Below, piece after piece: positions 16,227 to 25,062 of a DNA stretch of 46,850 nucleotides. Location: NCBI GenBank assembly GCA_020438395.1, contig JAGQUR010000019.1, positions 1 to 46,850 of the forward strand, in the 5' to 3' direction. A program made the translations under genes and the position numbers. How positions within the stretch are numbered: position 1 is the first letter of the stretch; every line of letters begins with the position of its first letter. Origin of the DNA: Solirubrobacterales bacterium. GTDB lineage: Bacteria; Actinomycetota; Thermoleophilia; Solirubrobacterales; 70-9. The notes under the pieces were generated by a model. It did no database searches. It was not told where the DNA came from and saw only the letters and a list, made by a program, of their open reading frames with translations.

Positions 16227-18166
16227 TGGCCGACGAACGGATCGACATCAACCCGGTGGTCGAAGACAGTGGCACGGCCGCGGTCGAGGAGGAAATACGG
16301 ACCCGGCGGGTCCGACGGACCTACGTCGATCCCGAGATTGCCTCCCAGATCCATGAAATCCCGCCCGAACCCCGTCCGTTCAGCCCGGACGCCCCGAGGG
16401 CAACCTGGGAAAGTGCGGCTATTTTTGCCGTTTTCGCGCTCATCTACGGGGTGATCGGTTACTTCATGCTGACCGACGGCCGGATCGTCAACTTCGTCGC
16501 GCTCAACAAACTGAATCAGGCTTACATGGTCTTCTGGAACCATCCGCCGCGGCTCGCGGCGATCGGCCTGGACGCAGGGACTTTCGTCTCCATCATGTAC
16601 ATGCCGCTGACCCTGGTCAAGCCGCTCGCAACTTCACTGGTTGCGATTCCGGTCCTGAGTGCCTTCAGTGCCGGGTTGCTGATGGCTGCACTAAATTCGA
16701 TGATGCGCAATTGCGAGATCAATCTCGTTTTCCGCATTGTGCTGCTGATTCTCTTCGGGCTCAACCCGATGTTCGTCTACTACGCATCCAACGGGTCGAC
16801 CGAGGTACTGGGTCTGGTCATGTTCGGTATTGCGCTTTCTTCAATTATTTCCTGGTCGGTCACCGAACAGACCCGCTATGTGGCCGCCGCCGGCCTCGCC
16901 ATAGGGCTGGCAGTCATGGTCGACTACGGACACCTCGTGATCGGAGTCGGGTTCGCCATCGGGTTCATGATTCTGAGCGCCGTCAAGCTTCACGACAGCC
17001 TGAGGATCCGCTCGACGCTGTTGCTCTTCCTCACTCCTTTCGTGTACGCCCTGCTCTTCTGGTGTCTGATCAACTGGGTGCTTGTCGGTGACCCGTTCGC
17101 CTGGGTTTCGCTTCAGGACGGGGTGATTCAGGTCAATACGACCGGAGCCCTGCAGGCAGTCCCGACTGATTTCTGGGGAAGCATGGGCGACCTCTGGGAG
17201 GTCACATTGGGCATCGCCCCTCTGGCCCTGGCCTCGGTCGTCATTCTCGTCGTAGGCGGGTTCGTCAAACGCGACCCGACGGCCTGGGCCATTCTCGTCG
17301 TCGGCATCTTTGTCGCGGCCACGCCGGTCGGCAGGGCCGTGATCGCGGATCAGGCAAATCTCTTCGACCTTGCCTACGGAATTCTCTTCGCTGTCTTCGG
17401 TCTCGCCGCGGTGGCCTGGTTCGGTCGTGACGGCTGGGGCATGTTCGCTTCGATCATCGCCACGATTGGCTTGATTATTGCGATTCCGCTGTCCTGGAAC
17501 GCAATGCAGGACTATCGATTCCAGAACCAGGCGGAGGCCTTCACCCGCTGGGTCGACACCCGGGACAGCCAGGAAGGAACCCACTCCATCGGGGGTTACA
17601 CGGTCGGCATCGATCCGGAGCTGGCGATGGCCAACTATCTGAACAACAAGATTCCCCAGAAGGACGAGACAGTTCTCGTCGATCAGAACTTCAGCTACGG
17701 AGTGATGATCACCTCGGGAAGGCCGCAGAACTTCTTCGACCGGGTTGACGAAGGCGAGGATGACTGGCAGGCGACAGTCGATAATCCGTTCGGCAAGGTC
17801 CCGTACATGCTCATCACCACCAGCCGCGGCGGTGACCAGATCGCCAAGAAGTGGCCGACCGCGGCAGAGGGTGGCGAGGCCGGCATGACCCCGATCTTCA
17901 GGACCGCCCGATACGTGCTGGTCAGGGTCTCGAACGTCAAACCGGCATCCGGCGACAACACCAACAACAACCAGTCCAACCAGAACCGGACCACCCCGAA
18001 TCCGGTCACGCCGACCTCGCCGGTCAATCCGAACGGACCCAGCCTCACCACTCCGTCCCAGACCAACACCGACACCACGCCGGTCTCGCCAACTCAATCC
18101 TCTTCCGGCAGCACGGTCGAGCCCAACAACGGAAGCTCATCCGCACCGAGCCTGGAGGGCGAGTAG
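16226..18166 (+). CDS. Multispanning GT39-like membrane protein with extracytoplasmic tail
   Basis: 646 residues. A cytoplasmic N-terminus of about 60 residues precedes roughly ten hydrophobic segments (about 65-430), such as IFAVFALIYGVIGYFML and LIIAIPLSWNAM. The layout resembles PMT/GT39-type polyprenyl-sugar glycosyltransferases, but I do not see a clean DD or DE motif in the first loop, so enzymatic status is uncertain. After the last span there is a soluble domain (about 430-575) and a 70-residue Asn/Thr/Ser/Pro-rich tail, probably outside the membrane and wall-exposed. Translational coupling to the synthase (TGATG) and to the next lipoprotein gene (TAGTG) supports a role in polymer modification or export. 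Confidence 0.72.
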   Translation: MADERIDINPVVEDSGTAAVEEEIRTRRVRRTYVDPEIASQIHEIPPEPRPFSPDAPRATWESAAIFAVFALIYGVIGYFMLTDGRIVNFVALNKLNQAYMVFWNHPPRLAAIGLDAGTFVSIMYMPLTLVKPLATSLVAIPVLSAFSAGLLMAALNSMMRNCEINLVFRIVLLILFGLNPMFVYYASNGSTEVLGLVMFGIALSSIISWSVTEQTRYVAAAGLAIGLAVMVDYGHLVIGVGFAIGFMILSAVKLHDSLRIRSTLLLFLTPFVYALLFWCLINWVLVGDPFAWVSLQDGVIQVNTTGALQAVPTDFWGSMGDLWEVTLGIAPLALASVVILVVGGFVKRDPTAWAILVVGIFVAATPVGRAVIADQANLFDLAYGILFAVFGLAAVAWFGRDGWGMFASIIATIGLIIAIPLSWNAMQDYRFQNQAEAFTRWVDTRDSQEGTHSIGGYTVGIDPELAMANYLNNKIPQKDETVLVDQNFSYGVMITSGRPQNFFDRVDEGEDDWQATVDNPFGKVPYMLITTSRGGDQIAKKWPTAAEGGEAGMTPIFRTARYVLVRVSNVKPASGDNTNNNQSNQNRTTPNPVTPTSPVNPNGPSLTTPSQTNTDTTPVSPTQSSSGSTVEPNNGSSSAPSLEGE

Positions 18167-19455
18167 TGCCCGAACGGAAAATCCAGCGCTGGATCCTCGT
18201 GGTCGCGATGACCGCCCTGCTCGGCGTTCTGGTCGCAGCCTGCGGCTCGAACGATTCGAACAACGACAATTCCTCCAATTCGACCACCGGGTCGACTGGT
18301 GCGACGGGTTCGACGGGCACGACAGGAACCACCTCATCGACCGCCAACGCGACAACGGGACAGACCCAGCCGGGCACGGGATCCTCGGTCACCGCGAACT
18401 CCGATCCGGTCGCGTCGGGCCGGCTCTTCTCGGCAGACAGTCCCTGGAATACTTCCGTCGAAGGCCTGCCGGCAGCCGATAACTCGGATCGCATGCTCGA
18501 GCTTGCAACCCAGCGCCGGGCGGCGAAGGAAGTTCCCGGTCAGGAAGGCGTGGTCACCTTCACCCGCCAGATCGTCCGCGACGGGATCTTCATCAACACC
18601 GAGGCCTGGGCGCCTCTTGTTGTGGCGGCCAACACAAACGATTCCGTGGAAACCAAGTTCGTCTGCCGCCAGTCGAAATGCGGTTCAAACAATCCGAAGG
18701 TCCCCGGCAGCCTGAACATTCCGGCCAATACGACCCCCGATCCGAGATTCGACGGCTGGCTCAGCGTCATCGACCGCCAGAACGGCATGGGCTATGACTT
18801 CTGGCGGGCCCGGCGGGAAGGCGACGGCACAATCTCGTACCAGTTCGGCAAGGCCTGGACTCTTGACGGGCCGGGCTTCAGCAAGCCGGTCAGCGTCGAT
18901 GCGGAGCGGGCCGTCGGAGCCCGGGGATCCGGACTGCCACTCTTCGCAGGGCTGATCGGGCCGAAGGAACTGGAGGCCGGCTCGATCAACCATGCCCTGG
19001 CGATCTCGGTTCCCGGTCTTGCCCGCCGCAACTACGTGCAGCCCGCTTCGGTCACGGATGGCGTCGGCAACCGCAAGTCGATCCCGGCGGGCGCCCGCAT
19101 CAGACTGCGCAGCGGCGTGAGGATCAACGAAAAGAAGCTGCAGACCCTGAAGGGTCAGAGGCGGCGTTCGGCCGACGCGATTCTCGCGGCCCTTCGCACT
19201 TACGGGGCGATCGTGGTCGACCGGTCCGCGGTGCCCAGCCTGTACGCACCACTGGGAACTTCCTCCAACCTGATCCGTGGCGATGAAGTCGACTGGCTCA
19301 AGCCCGAAGATTTCGAAGTCATCTCACTGCCGCAGATCTACAAGGACCCGCCGCTGAGCCAAGTCGGCCTTGAAGGGCCCGCAACCGGCGGGAACAATTC
19401 GCAGGTCCAGTCCGGCAGCGCTGCGTCTGGCAACGAAGTCGGAGGTGGACTGTGA
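18166..19455 (+). CDS. Secreted lipoprotein of the polysaccharide operon, unknown catalytic role
   Basis: 429 residues from the GTG at 18166, which shares one base with the preceding TAG. The signal peptide ends in the lipobox LVAAC (Cys26). A Ser/Thr/Asn/Gly linker (about 28-75) then spaces the domain from the membrane. The domain starts at RLFSADSPWNTSVEGLP and contains DGWLSVIDRQNGMGYDFWRA, GARGSGLPLFAGLIGPKELEAG, INHALAISVP and GARIRLRSG. I recognise this SPWNT...GLIGPKE...HALAI pattern as a family of secreted actinobacterial hypothetical proteins, but know no characterised member. Conserved Asp, His and Trp residues would suit carbohydrate binding or cleavage. It is coupled at both ends (TAGTG, GTGA). 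Confidence 0.75.
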   Translation: MPERKIQRWILVVAMTALLGVLVAACGSNDSNNDNSSNSTTGSTGATGSTGTTGTTSSTANATTGQTQPGTGSSVTANSDPVASGRLFSADSPWNTSVEGLPAADNSDRMLELATQRRAAKEVPGQEGVVTFTRQIVRDGIFINTEAWAPLVVAANTNDSVETKFVCRQSKCGSNNPKVPGSLNIPANTTPDPRFDGWLSVIDRQNGMGYDFWRARREGDGTISYQFGKAWTLDGPGFSKPVSVDAERAVGARGSGLPLFAGLIGPKELEAGSINHALAISVPGLARRNYVQPASVTDGVGNRKSIPAGARIRLRSGVRINEKKLQTLKGQRRRSADAILAALRTYGAIVVDRSAVPSLYAPLGTSSNLIRGDEVDWLKPEDFEVISLPQIYKDPPLSQVGLEGPATGGNNSQVQSGSAASGNEVGGGL

Positions 19456-20882
19456 GGCAGGTTCTGAAAAGGAAGGGCACGGGCGTCGCCTTCGCCTCTG
19501 CGGTTCTGGTCCTTCTGGTCACGGGTTGCGGCGTAAATCCGGATGAAGCACCACAGTCGGCCGGCCATACGGGCGCCGACGCCCAGTACGTGCCCCCGCA
19601 GACCGGCCAGAAGCAGGTAAAGGAAAGAAGGGCGACCACGCGTGAAACCGGAACCATCCGGGTGGCCGGCAAGGCGCAGGGATCGCTGACCCCGGACCTG
19701 GTCAAGGCTTACCGGGCAGCCGGCGGTACCACCGCGGTGACCATCCAGGACGAGACCGAGAACCGGGCCTTCCGCCAGTTCTGCGCGGGTCGCGCCGACG
19801 TGGTCGATTCGGCCCGTCCGATCTCCGCTTCCGAGTACCGCCAGTGCATCGCCAACGGCATTCAGCCGGTCCAGTTCCAGGTGGCCTCGGACGCCGCCGT
19901 TCTGGCAATCAAGAACGAGACCGACGTCGGCACTGACTGCCTCAGCTTCGACGAGGTCAGGAACATCTTCCGGGCCGGGTCGACGATCAACAGCTGGAGC
20001 CAGGTCGGATACGGACATGATCTCGGCGGCGATTCGAATGAACCGCGGATGAAGGTCGCCGGACCGGATGAGAATTCGAACGTCTTCGGCTTCTTTGGTC
20101 AATACGTGCTCGGCGACCCCGAGCCGACGATGCTGTCGGTCCGGAGCGACTACGAGTCGTTCCCGACCGACGCCGGCGTTCGCCGCGCCGTGGTCGGCAG
20201 CAACAAGGACTTCAAGGCGGCGGCACAGTACGTGCGTTCGCGCCAGACCTACCAGAGCATCCTCGATTCGCTGTCCGAGAACCGCCGTGCGGTGAGGGAC
20301 GCCCGGGCCGAGGTTGCCAAGGGAATCGCCGACGGGCGCACGGCCGCGGCCAAGGCACGCGATCGCCGCAAGCTCGCAGAGGCCAAGAAGAACCTCGAGA
20401 ACCTGATCAATTCAATTCCGGAGGCCAAGCGCTACCTCGCCCAGAACCGGGCGGCGCTGCGTCGACTGGCCGAGGTTCGCGGCACGCTCGGGCTCTTCCG
20501 GTTTTCCTACTACGAGGCCTTCGAAGAGCAGCTCCGCCCGATGGAGATCAGCGCCTCGAACGACTTCGCGAACCCGGAGTGCATCTTCCCCTCGCAGGCG
20601 ACCGTCACCAACGCGACCTACCCGCTGGCCCGCCAGCTCCTGCTCACGATCAACTACAAGAACATGACGGATACGGACCTCAACGATTTCCTGGTCCAGA
20701 GCCTTTCCCGTTCGCAGCAGCTCGCCGAAAACGCCGCCCTGGTCCCGCTTCCGGACGATACCCAGGCCACGGAGCTGGCCTGGCTCAACGGAAGCACTGA
20801 GCCCGACATCATCTTCTATGAGTCCGGCTCCGGCACCACTGTCGGGACCAAGCAGCAGGCCGATTCGGCCAGTGGCCAGTAG
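19452..20882 (+). CDS. PstS-like substrate-binding lipoprotein with inserted helical coiled coil
   Basis: 476 residues with a GTG start overlapping the previous stop. The lipobox is LVTGC (Cys26). From GTIRVAGKAQGSLTP (67-81) the sequence follows the phosphate-binding PstS/PBP fold: ENRAFRQFCAGRADVVDSARPIS, LAIKNETD, LSFDEVRNIF and EPRMKVAGPDENSNVFGFFGQYVLG. A mostly charged helical region (about 255-345) is inserted just before GTLGLFRFSYYEAFEEQL, where typical PstS proteins have only a short loop before GxLGYFGYxYY. The ligand may be an anion or sugar phosphate. No permease or ATPase genes accompany it, so it is probably not an ABC uptake component. A role in polymer handling at the cell surface is inferred from the operon. 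Confidence 0.8.
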   Translation: MRQVLKRKGTGVAFASAVLVLLVTGCGVNPDEAPQSAGHTGADAQYVPPQTGQKQVKERRATTRETGTIRVAGKAQGSLTPDLVKAYRAAGGTTAVTIQDETENRAFRQFCAGRADVVDSARPISASEYRQCIANGIQPVQFQVASDAAVLAIKNETDVGTDCLSFDEVRNIFRAGSTINSWSQVGYGHDLGGDSNEPRMKVAGPDENSNVFGFFGQYVLGDPEPTMLSVRSDYESFPTDAGVRRAVVGSNKDFKAAAQYVRSRQTYQSILDSLSENRRAVRDARAEVAKGIADGRTAAAKARDRRKLAEAKKNLENLINSIPEAKRYLAQNRAALRRLAEVRGTLGLFRFSYYEAFEEQLRPMEISASNDFANPECIFPSQATVTNATYPLARQLLLTINYKNMTDTDLNDFLVQSLSRSQQLAENAALVPLPDDTQATELAWLNGSTEPDIIFYESGSGTTVGTKQQADSASGQ

Positions 20883-20956
20883 TTTCCAGGACCGCCCGAA
20901 TCTGGCCTCTTCGCCGCTACTTGCCCTTGAACAGCGGTTTAACGCGGGGTGAGATC

Positions 20957-22573
20957 ATGAATTCAGTGTTTCGACGCATAGCTACAGCCCTGTTGCTCGT
21001 CGGTCTGGGTGTTTCCCTGGCCGCGATGCCGGCTGCCTCGGGCGCGGCGGCCAAGAAGAAGCGAGTGGGTCCCTGCTCGTCGCTTCCGATCAACATCAAG
21101 TTGAGCTCCCATGATCCGACCGGACTGCTTGAGGACGGGTATGCCTGGATCTACGTCAACCCCAAGGGATCGGTTCGCTCGGCGATGGTCAGGGTCATGC
21201 GCGGCAACCGAACCTATGCCCGCGGACGAATCGTCGGCAAGATGGCACCCGGTCGCACGACCCTGATCCGGATGCATGTGAACCGGCGGATGACTCAGGG
21301 CAAGTACAGGGTCAAGGTCACGGCCAGCAAGCCCGGTCGGTGCAGCCGGAGGGTGAGCAAGGTCAGGCCATGGCATTTCTCGACGCCGAGCCTCGGTCTG
21401 AAGGCGATTCCGGTGAGTACACGCATCGGTGACAACGTCGACGTGGTCCGGTTTGCACTGCGTCCGGTCCGCCGCACCAAAGTTGGCTGGACTCGCGTTT
21501 CTCTGGTCGGGCCCGGCGGCAGCGTGATCAGCCAGCAGGTGATCAAGTCAATCGGCAGCAAGCAGATCCTCGCCGAGCTCCCGATACAGGGGAAGCTGAA
21601 AGCTGCGAAGTACCGCGTGCGCCTGACCGGTCAGGATCTGGCCACAGGCAATTTCCGCACTTCCACCCAGAGCTGGGTCTTCGGCAAGGGCGGGGGTGGC
21701 GCCAAGCCTGTTCCGACCACCGGCCAGCTGACCCAGAAGGTCGCGGTCGACTGGACGAAGGGCAAGTGGGAAGGACGGCAGGTGGGCGGCTTCATCGCGC
21801 CCGGGATCGGCTACGGCGAAGTGGTCTGCAGCCCTTACCAGCAGTGGGTCCGGTTCTACCCCTCCGACACCAGTCGGGAGAGCGCGATGATGACCTGGAC
21901 CTACAAGAACTGGGATTTCGGCAAGGGCACCGAGAAGGCGGTTCGTGAAGCCAAGTTCGCCGACGGTACCGGACCCGACTTCCGCGAAGGCATGAACAAG
22001 TTCGGGCCGACCGAGAAGCACTCGACCGGGACCTTCCAGGGGATCATTTCCGACCGGGGCCCGCTCGACGGGCCCGGGGGTGCCACGCTGGCCTCGCCGA
22101 CGACCTTCGACCTCGACTGGGTGTGGGACTTCAACAAGTCGGGGCGGTCGTACTGCCACGTCAAGGCGACCTTCCGTACCCAGACCGACCAGGTCACCGA
22201 TCCCCTTGCGCGTTCGGTCCAGATCGTCTGGCGCGGTGAGGCCAATGCCACTGCGGCCAATACGGTGAGCGACGTCGACTTCCCCGATCTTGGCAACGTC
22301 CAGGCGATCTGCCAGGCGGGCCCCAACGGCTACCGCCGACTGATCGTCGACTCGGCGATCGGAGGCACGGTCTACACCCGTGAAGGTTCGGATGACTTTG
22401 CGGTCAACCAGAACACCGGACCTCTGGTGATGCGGCTGCCCAACAACGGCATGCTCTTCATCCAGATGAACAACGGCGACCGCATCCTGGTCTCCTCCCG
22501 ATGGAAGGTGAACGACCCGGTTGCCTCGAACAACTGGTGCGTCGTCTCCGCCCAGATCTACAGCGCCTCCTGA
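20957..22573 (+). CDS. Secreted protein of unknown function (two-part, beta-rich)
   Basis: 538 residues from the ATG at 20957, preceded by a good ribosome binding site (GGGGTGAG, 20946-20953). The frame extends a little upstream but without a better start. A signal peptide (RIATALLLVGLGVSLAAMPAASGAAA) is followed by a Lys/Arg-rich start and an N-terminal region (about 45-240) of basic, beta-rich sequence with SxRVKVTASKPGRCSRRVSK. A Gly-rich hinge (GKGGGGAKPVP) leads to a second domain (about 250-538) with paired Cys residues and many Trp and Tyr. I recognise no family. It follows the polysaccharide operon by 74 bp and ends at a hairpin terminator, so it could be a separately controlled surface protein. 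Confidence 0.7.
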   Translation: MNSVFRRIATALLLVGLGVSLAAMPAASGAAAKKKRVGPCSSLPINIKLSSHDPTGLLEDGYAWIYVNPKGSVRSAMVRVMRGNRTYARGRIVGKMAPGRTTLIRMHVNRRMTQGKYRVKVTASKPGRCSRRVSKVRPWHFSTPSLGLKAIPVSTRIGDNVDVVRFALRPVRRTKVGWTRVSLVGPGGSVISQQVIKSIGSKQILAELPIQGKLKAAKYRVRLTGQDLATGNFRTSTQSWVFGKGGGGAKPVPTTGQLTQKVAVDWTKGKWEGRQVGGFIAPGIGYGEVVCSPYQQWVRFYPSDTSRESAMMTWTYKNWDFGKGTEKAVREAKFADGTGPDFREGMNKFGPTEKHSTGTFQGIISDRGPLDGPGGATLASPTTFDLDWVWDFNKSGRSYCHVKATFRTQTDQVTDPLARSVQIVWRGEANATAANTVSDVDFPDLGNVQAICQAGPNGYRRLIVDSAIGGTVYTREGSDDFAVNQNTGPLVMRLPNNGMLFIQMNNGDRILVSSRWKVNDPVASNNWCVVSAQIYSAS

Positions 22574-22590
22574 GGAAAATCCTTCCCAAG

Positions 22591-22630
22591 CCGGCCCGTC
22601 CGTCCCTGAATCCTGCGGGCCGGGAATTTT
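22591..22630 (+). terminator. Rho-independent terminator after the secreted-protein gene
   Basis: An inverted repeat CCGGCCCG (22591-22598) and CGGGCCGG (22616-22623) with a 17-nt loop is followed by GAATTTTCTGTT. It lies 17 bp after the stop at 22573. Confidence 0.7.
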
Positions 22631-22666
22631 CTGTTGTCATCCGGCAAAGACCGGATGGCATGCAGT

Positions 22667-22672
22667 TAGTAT
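22667..22672 (+). promoter_or_regulatory. Putative -10 box, leaderless
   Basis: TAGTAT ends 6 nt before the GTG start at 22679, so the transcript would begin on the start codon. An in-frame ribosome binding site is absent. The -35 region is not recognisable. Confidence 0.5.
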
Positions 22673-22678
22673 GAGCGC

Positions 22679-23143
22679 GTGGGTTCAGACTCGGAACACG
22701 CTGACAGTGGCGCCGTTGACGACCTCAGGGCATCGGTAGGCAGGGTAAGCCTGGAAGTGCAGGCCCTGGCCGACCGGGTACAGGAGCTGGTCGCCGCCGT
22801 TGAATCTCTTGCTCCCCGGCGCGCCACGGCGCCGGTGGCGCCCGCTTCGCCGAGCCCGGTGGAGGGCGAGCTGGTGGTCAGCGTGAGCCCGCTGCCCGAA
22901 CTGGCGATGGCCGCCGTCGCCGAGACCGCGCTTCGCGGACTCAGCGTCGTGCGCAAGGTGGTTTCGGTCGAGCGTTCGAACGCCCAGGCGACATTCGTCC
23001 TGGAAGTCGATGAAGGGGGGGAGCTGATCGCCGAGATGCGCCGGGCAATGCCGGTTCCGATCACGGTTGATACCGCCCCCGATGGCTCGCTGAACGTAGT
23101 CCTGGAGTGGGCCTGGGGAAGGTCCACCACCAGTGCCGGCTGA
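22679..23143 (+). CDS. Coiled-coil plus HMA-like domain protein, paralogue of the 13235 gene
   Basis: 154 residues from GTG 22679; an ATG at 22671 is in another frame. The N-terminal acidic region is followed by a heptad-like helix (SLEVQALADRVQELVAAVES), an Ala/Pro linker and an ~80-residue alpha/beta domain: GELVVSVSPLPELAMAAVAE, VVRKVVSVERSNAQATFVLE, LIAEMRRAMPVPITV. This domain aligns end to end with that of the first gene of the glycosyltransferase operon (13235-13768). No cysteines are present, so metal binding is unlikely. The function is unknown. It ends 11 bp before the first APC permease gene and may be transcribed with it. Confidence 0.75.
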   Translation: MGSDSEHADSGAVDDLRASVGRVSLEVQALADRVQELVAAVESLAPRRATAPVAPASPSPVEGELVVSVSPLPELAMAAVAETALRGLSVVRKVVSVERSNAQATFVLEVDEGGELIAEMRRAMPVPITVDTAPDGSLNVVLEWAWGRSTTSAG

Positions 23144-23154
23144 GCTGATGCGAC

Positions 23155-25062
23155 TTGGCTGAACGAATCCCGCGTGATCAGAGCCTGAGCCGGATCTACG
23201 GCGCAAGCGCTCTTTTCGCCGCTGCCTACGGCAACGTGGGCTCGTCGATCTACTACGCGCTCGGGGTCACCGCCGCGTTCGCGCTGGGACTCACCCCGGT
23301 CGCGTTCATGATCGCCGGCCTGATCTTCATCTGTACCGCCGCGACCTATGCGGAAGCAACGGTCATGTACCCGGAGGCCGGCGGTTCCTCCTCGTTCGGC
23401 CGGCATGCCTTCAACGAGCTCGTCAGCTTCGTCGCCGCCTGGGCGCAGATGCTGAACTACACGATCACGGTCGCCATCTCGGCCTACTTCGTCCCCCATT
23501 ATCTGGCCGTGTTCTGGCCTGCCCTGGGTCATGCGCCCGGCGACATCGTCGGAGGCGCGGTGGTGATCGCACTGCTCGCCTGGCTGAACGTGCGCGGTGG
23601 CCAGGAGTCGGCCCGGCTCAACATCATCCTCGCGGTGGCCGACCTCGCAACCCAGGTAGTGCTGGTCGCGATCGGCATGTTCCTGGTCTTCAACACCAAC
23701 GTCCTGATCGAGAACATCCACCTCGGTGTGGCTCCGACCTGGCCTGATTTCGCGCTGGGCATCGCGGTCGGAATGATCGCCTACACGGGCATCGAAACGA
23801 TCTCGAACATGTCCGAGGAGGCCAAGGACGCGGCCCGGTCGGTGCCCCAGGGCGTGGCCCTGGTCGTGGTCGCGGTCCTGGCCCTCTACCTGTTCATCCC
23901 GATCGTGGCCCTTTCAGCCATGCCGGTCCACCTCGATTCGGCCGGCAATTACGTGACCGAGCTCGGGACCACCTTCGCCGACGATCCGATCCTTGGCATC
24001 GTTGAAAACCTGGGGCTGGCGGAGGGGTTGACCGACCTGCTCAGGATCTATGTAGGTGTGCTGGCGGCCGTGATCCTGATCATCGCCACCAACGCGGGGC
24101 TGATCGGCGTTTCACGCCTCAGCTATTCGATGGGGCAGTACCGGCAGCTGCCGGAAATCATCCGCCAGATCCATCCGACCTACCGCACCCCGCACATAGC
24201 GATCATTTTCTTCGCGGTGCTGGCGATCGTCACGCTGTTGCCTGGGCAGGCTTCGTTCCTGGCGACCATGTACTCGTTCGGCGCGATGCTCTCGTTCACC
24301 ATCGCGCATGCCGCGGTGATCCGGCTCAGGCAGAAGGAGCCCGACAGGGAACGGGACTGGAAACCGAAGGGAAATATCCGCTTCCGCGGGGTCCTGATCC
24401 CCTTGACGGCAGTTCTGGGCGGGTTCGGAACCTTCGCCGCCTGGCTGGTCGTGATGGCCCTCAACCCGGTCACCCTTGCGGTCGGCCTGGTCTGGCTGGC
24501 AATCGGCCTGCTCGCCTACATGGTCTATCGGCGCCATCAGGAGTTGCCACTGACGGGGACCGTGAAGGTCATCCTGCCGGAGCCCCTCGGAGTCGAGGAA
24601 ATCGAATACAAGTCGGTGATCGTGGCCTTCCCGGCCGACCAGCCATTCTCCGAGGAGGTCATGGCGACCGCCGCCAAGCTCACGTCGGAGCGGCGCCGGG
24701 GGATCCACATCACAGCACTTCTGACGGTGCCGACCCATCTGCCGCTGGAAAGTTCGATGGCCGAGGAAGAGAAGGAGGCCCAGAGCAAGATCGAGCGAGC
24801 GAAGCTGATCGCAGGCCTTCGCGTCACCGGGAGGGTGGAGCGGGTCCGCCCGGGCCAGGAGGGCTACTTCCTCGCCCGGCAGGCTCGCGCGTCCAAGGCA
24901 GCCGCGATCGTGATCGGCCTGCGCTCGCGGCGCGGAGTGCCCCAGTACGGTAAGACGCTCGAGACCGTCCTCAGGGAACGCCCCTGCCGGGTCATCGTGG
25001 TCTCGGAGGGACCCGGGCAGGGGGAGGGTCAGGCCATCTATCCGGAACTGGTGAGGGCGTGA
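23155..25062 (+). CDS. APC-superfamily permease with C-terminal USP-like domain (KimA-type K+ importer candidate)
   Basis: 635 residues, TTG start at 23155 (TTGGCTGAACGA). About 12 transmembrane spans lie in residues 20-460, including the conserved YGNVGSSIYYALGV and EAGGSSSFGRHAFNELV. The last ~165 residues form a soluble alpha/beta domain that ends in AAAIVIGLRSRRGVPQYG and CRVIVVSEGPG, resembling the nucleotide-binding end of universal stress proteins. B. subtilis KimA is an APC-type potassium importer with a similar cytoplasmic tail that is controlled by c-di-AMP. Two RCK/TrkA genes lie 2.2 kb downstream. I infer ion, probably potassium, uptake; amino-acid transport remains possible. The next gene overlaps by four bases (GTGA). 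Confidence 0.85.
   Translation: MAERIPRDQSLSRIYGASALFAAAYGNVGSSIYYALGVTAAFALGLTPVAFMIAGLIFICTAATYAEATVMYPEAGGSSSFGRHAFNELVSFVAAWAQMLNYTITVAISAYFVPHYLAVFWPALGHAPGDIVGGAVVIALLAWLNVRGGQESARLNIILAVADLATQVVLVAIGMFLVFNTNVLIENIHLGVAPTWPDFALGIAVGMIAYTGIETISNMSEEAKDAARSVPQGVALVVVAVLALYLFIPIVALSAMPVHLDSAGNYVTELGTTFADDPILGIVENLGLAEGLTDLLRIYVGVLAAVILIIATNAGLIGVSRLSYSMGQYRQLPEIIRQIHPTYRTPHIAIIFFAVLAIVTLLPGQASFLATMYSFGAMLSFTIAHAAVIRLRQKEPDRERDWKPKGNIRFRGVLIPLTAVLGGFGTFAAWLVVMALNPVTLAVGLVWLAIGLLAYMVYRRHQELPLTGTVKVILPEPLGVEEIEYKSVIVAFPADQPFSEEVMATAAKLTSERRRGIHITALLTVPTHLPLESSMAEEEKEAQSKIERAKLIAGLRVTGRVERVRPGQEGYFLARQARASKAAAIVIGLRSRRGVPQYGKTLETVLRERPCRVIVVSEGPGQGEGQAIYPELVRA

Noticed and set aside
16841..18097. 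A 418-codon minus-strand frame.
   Set aside because: Shadow of the GT39-like gene; no recognisable motif or ribosome binding site.
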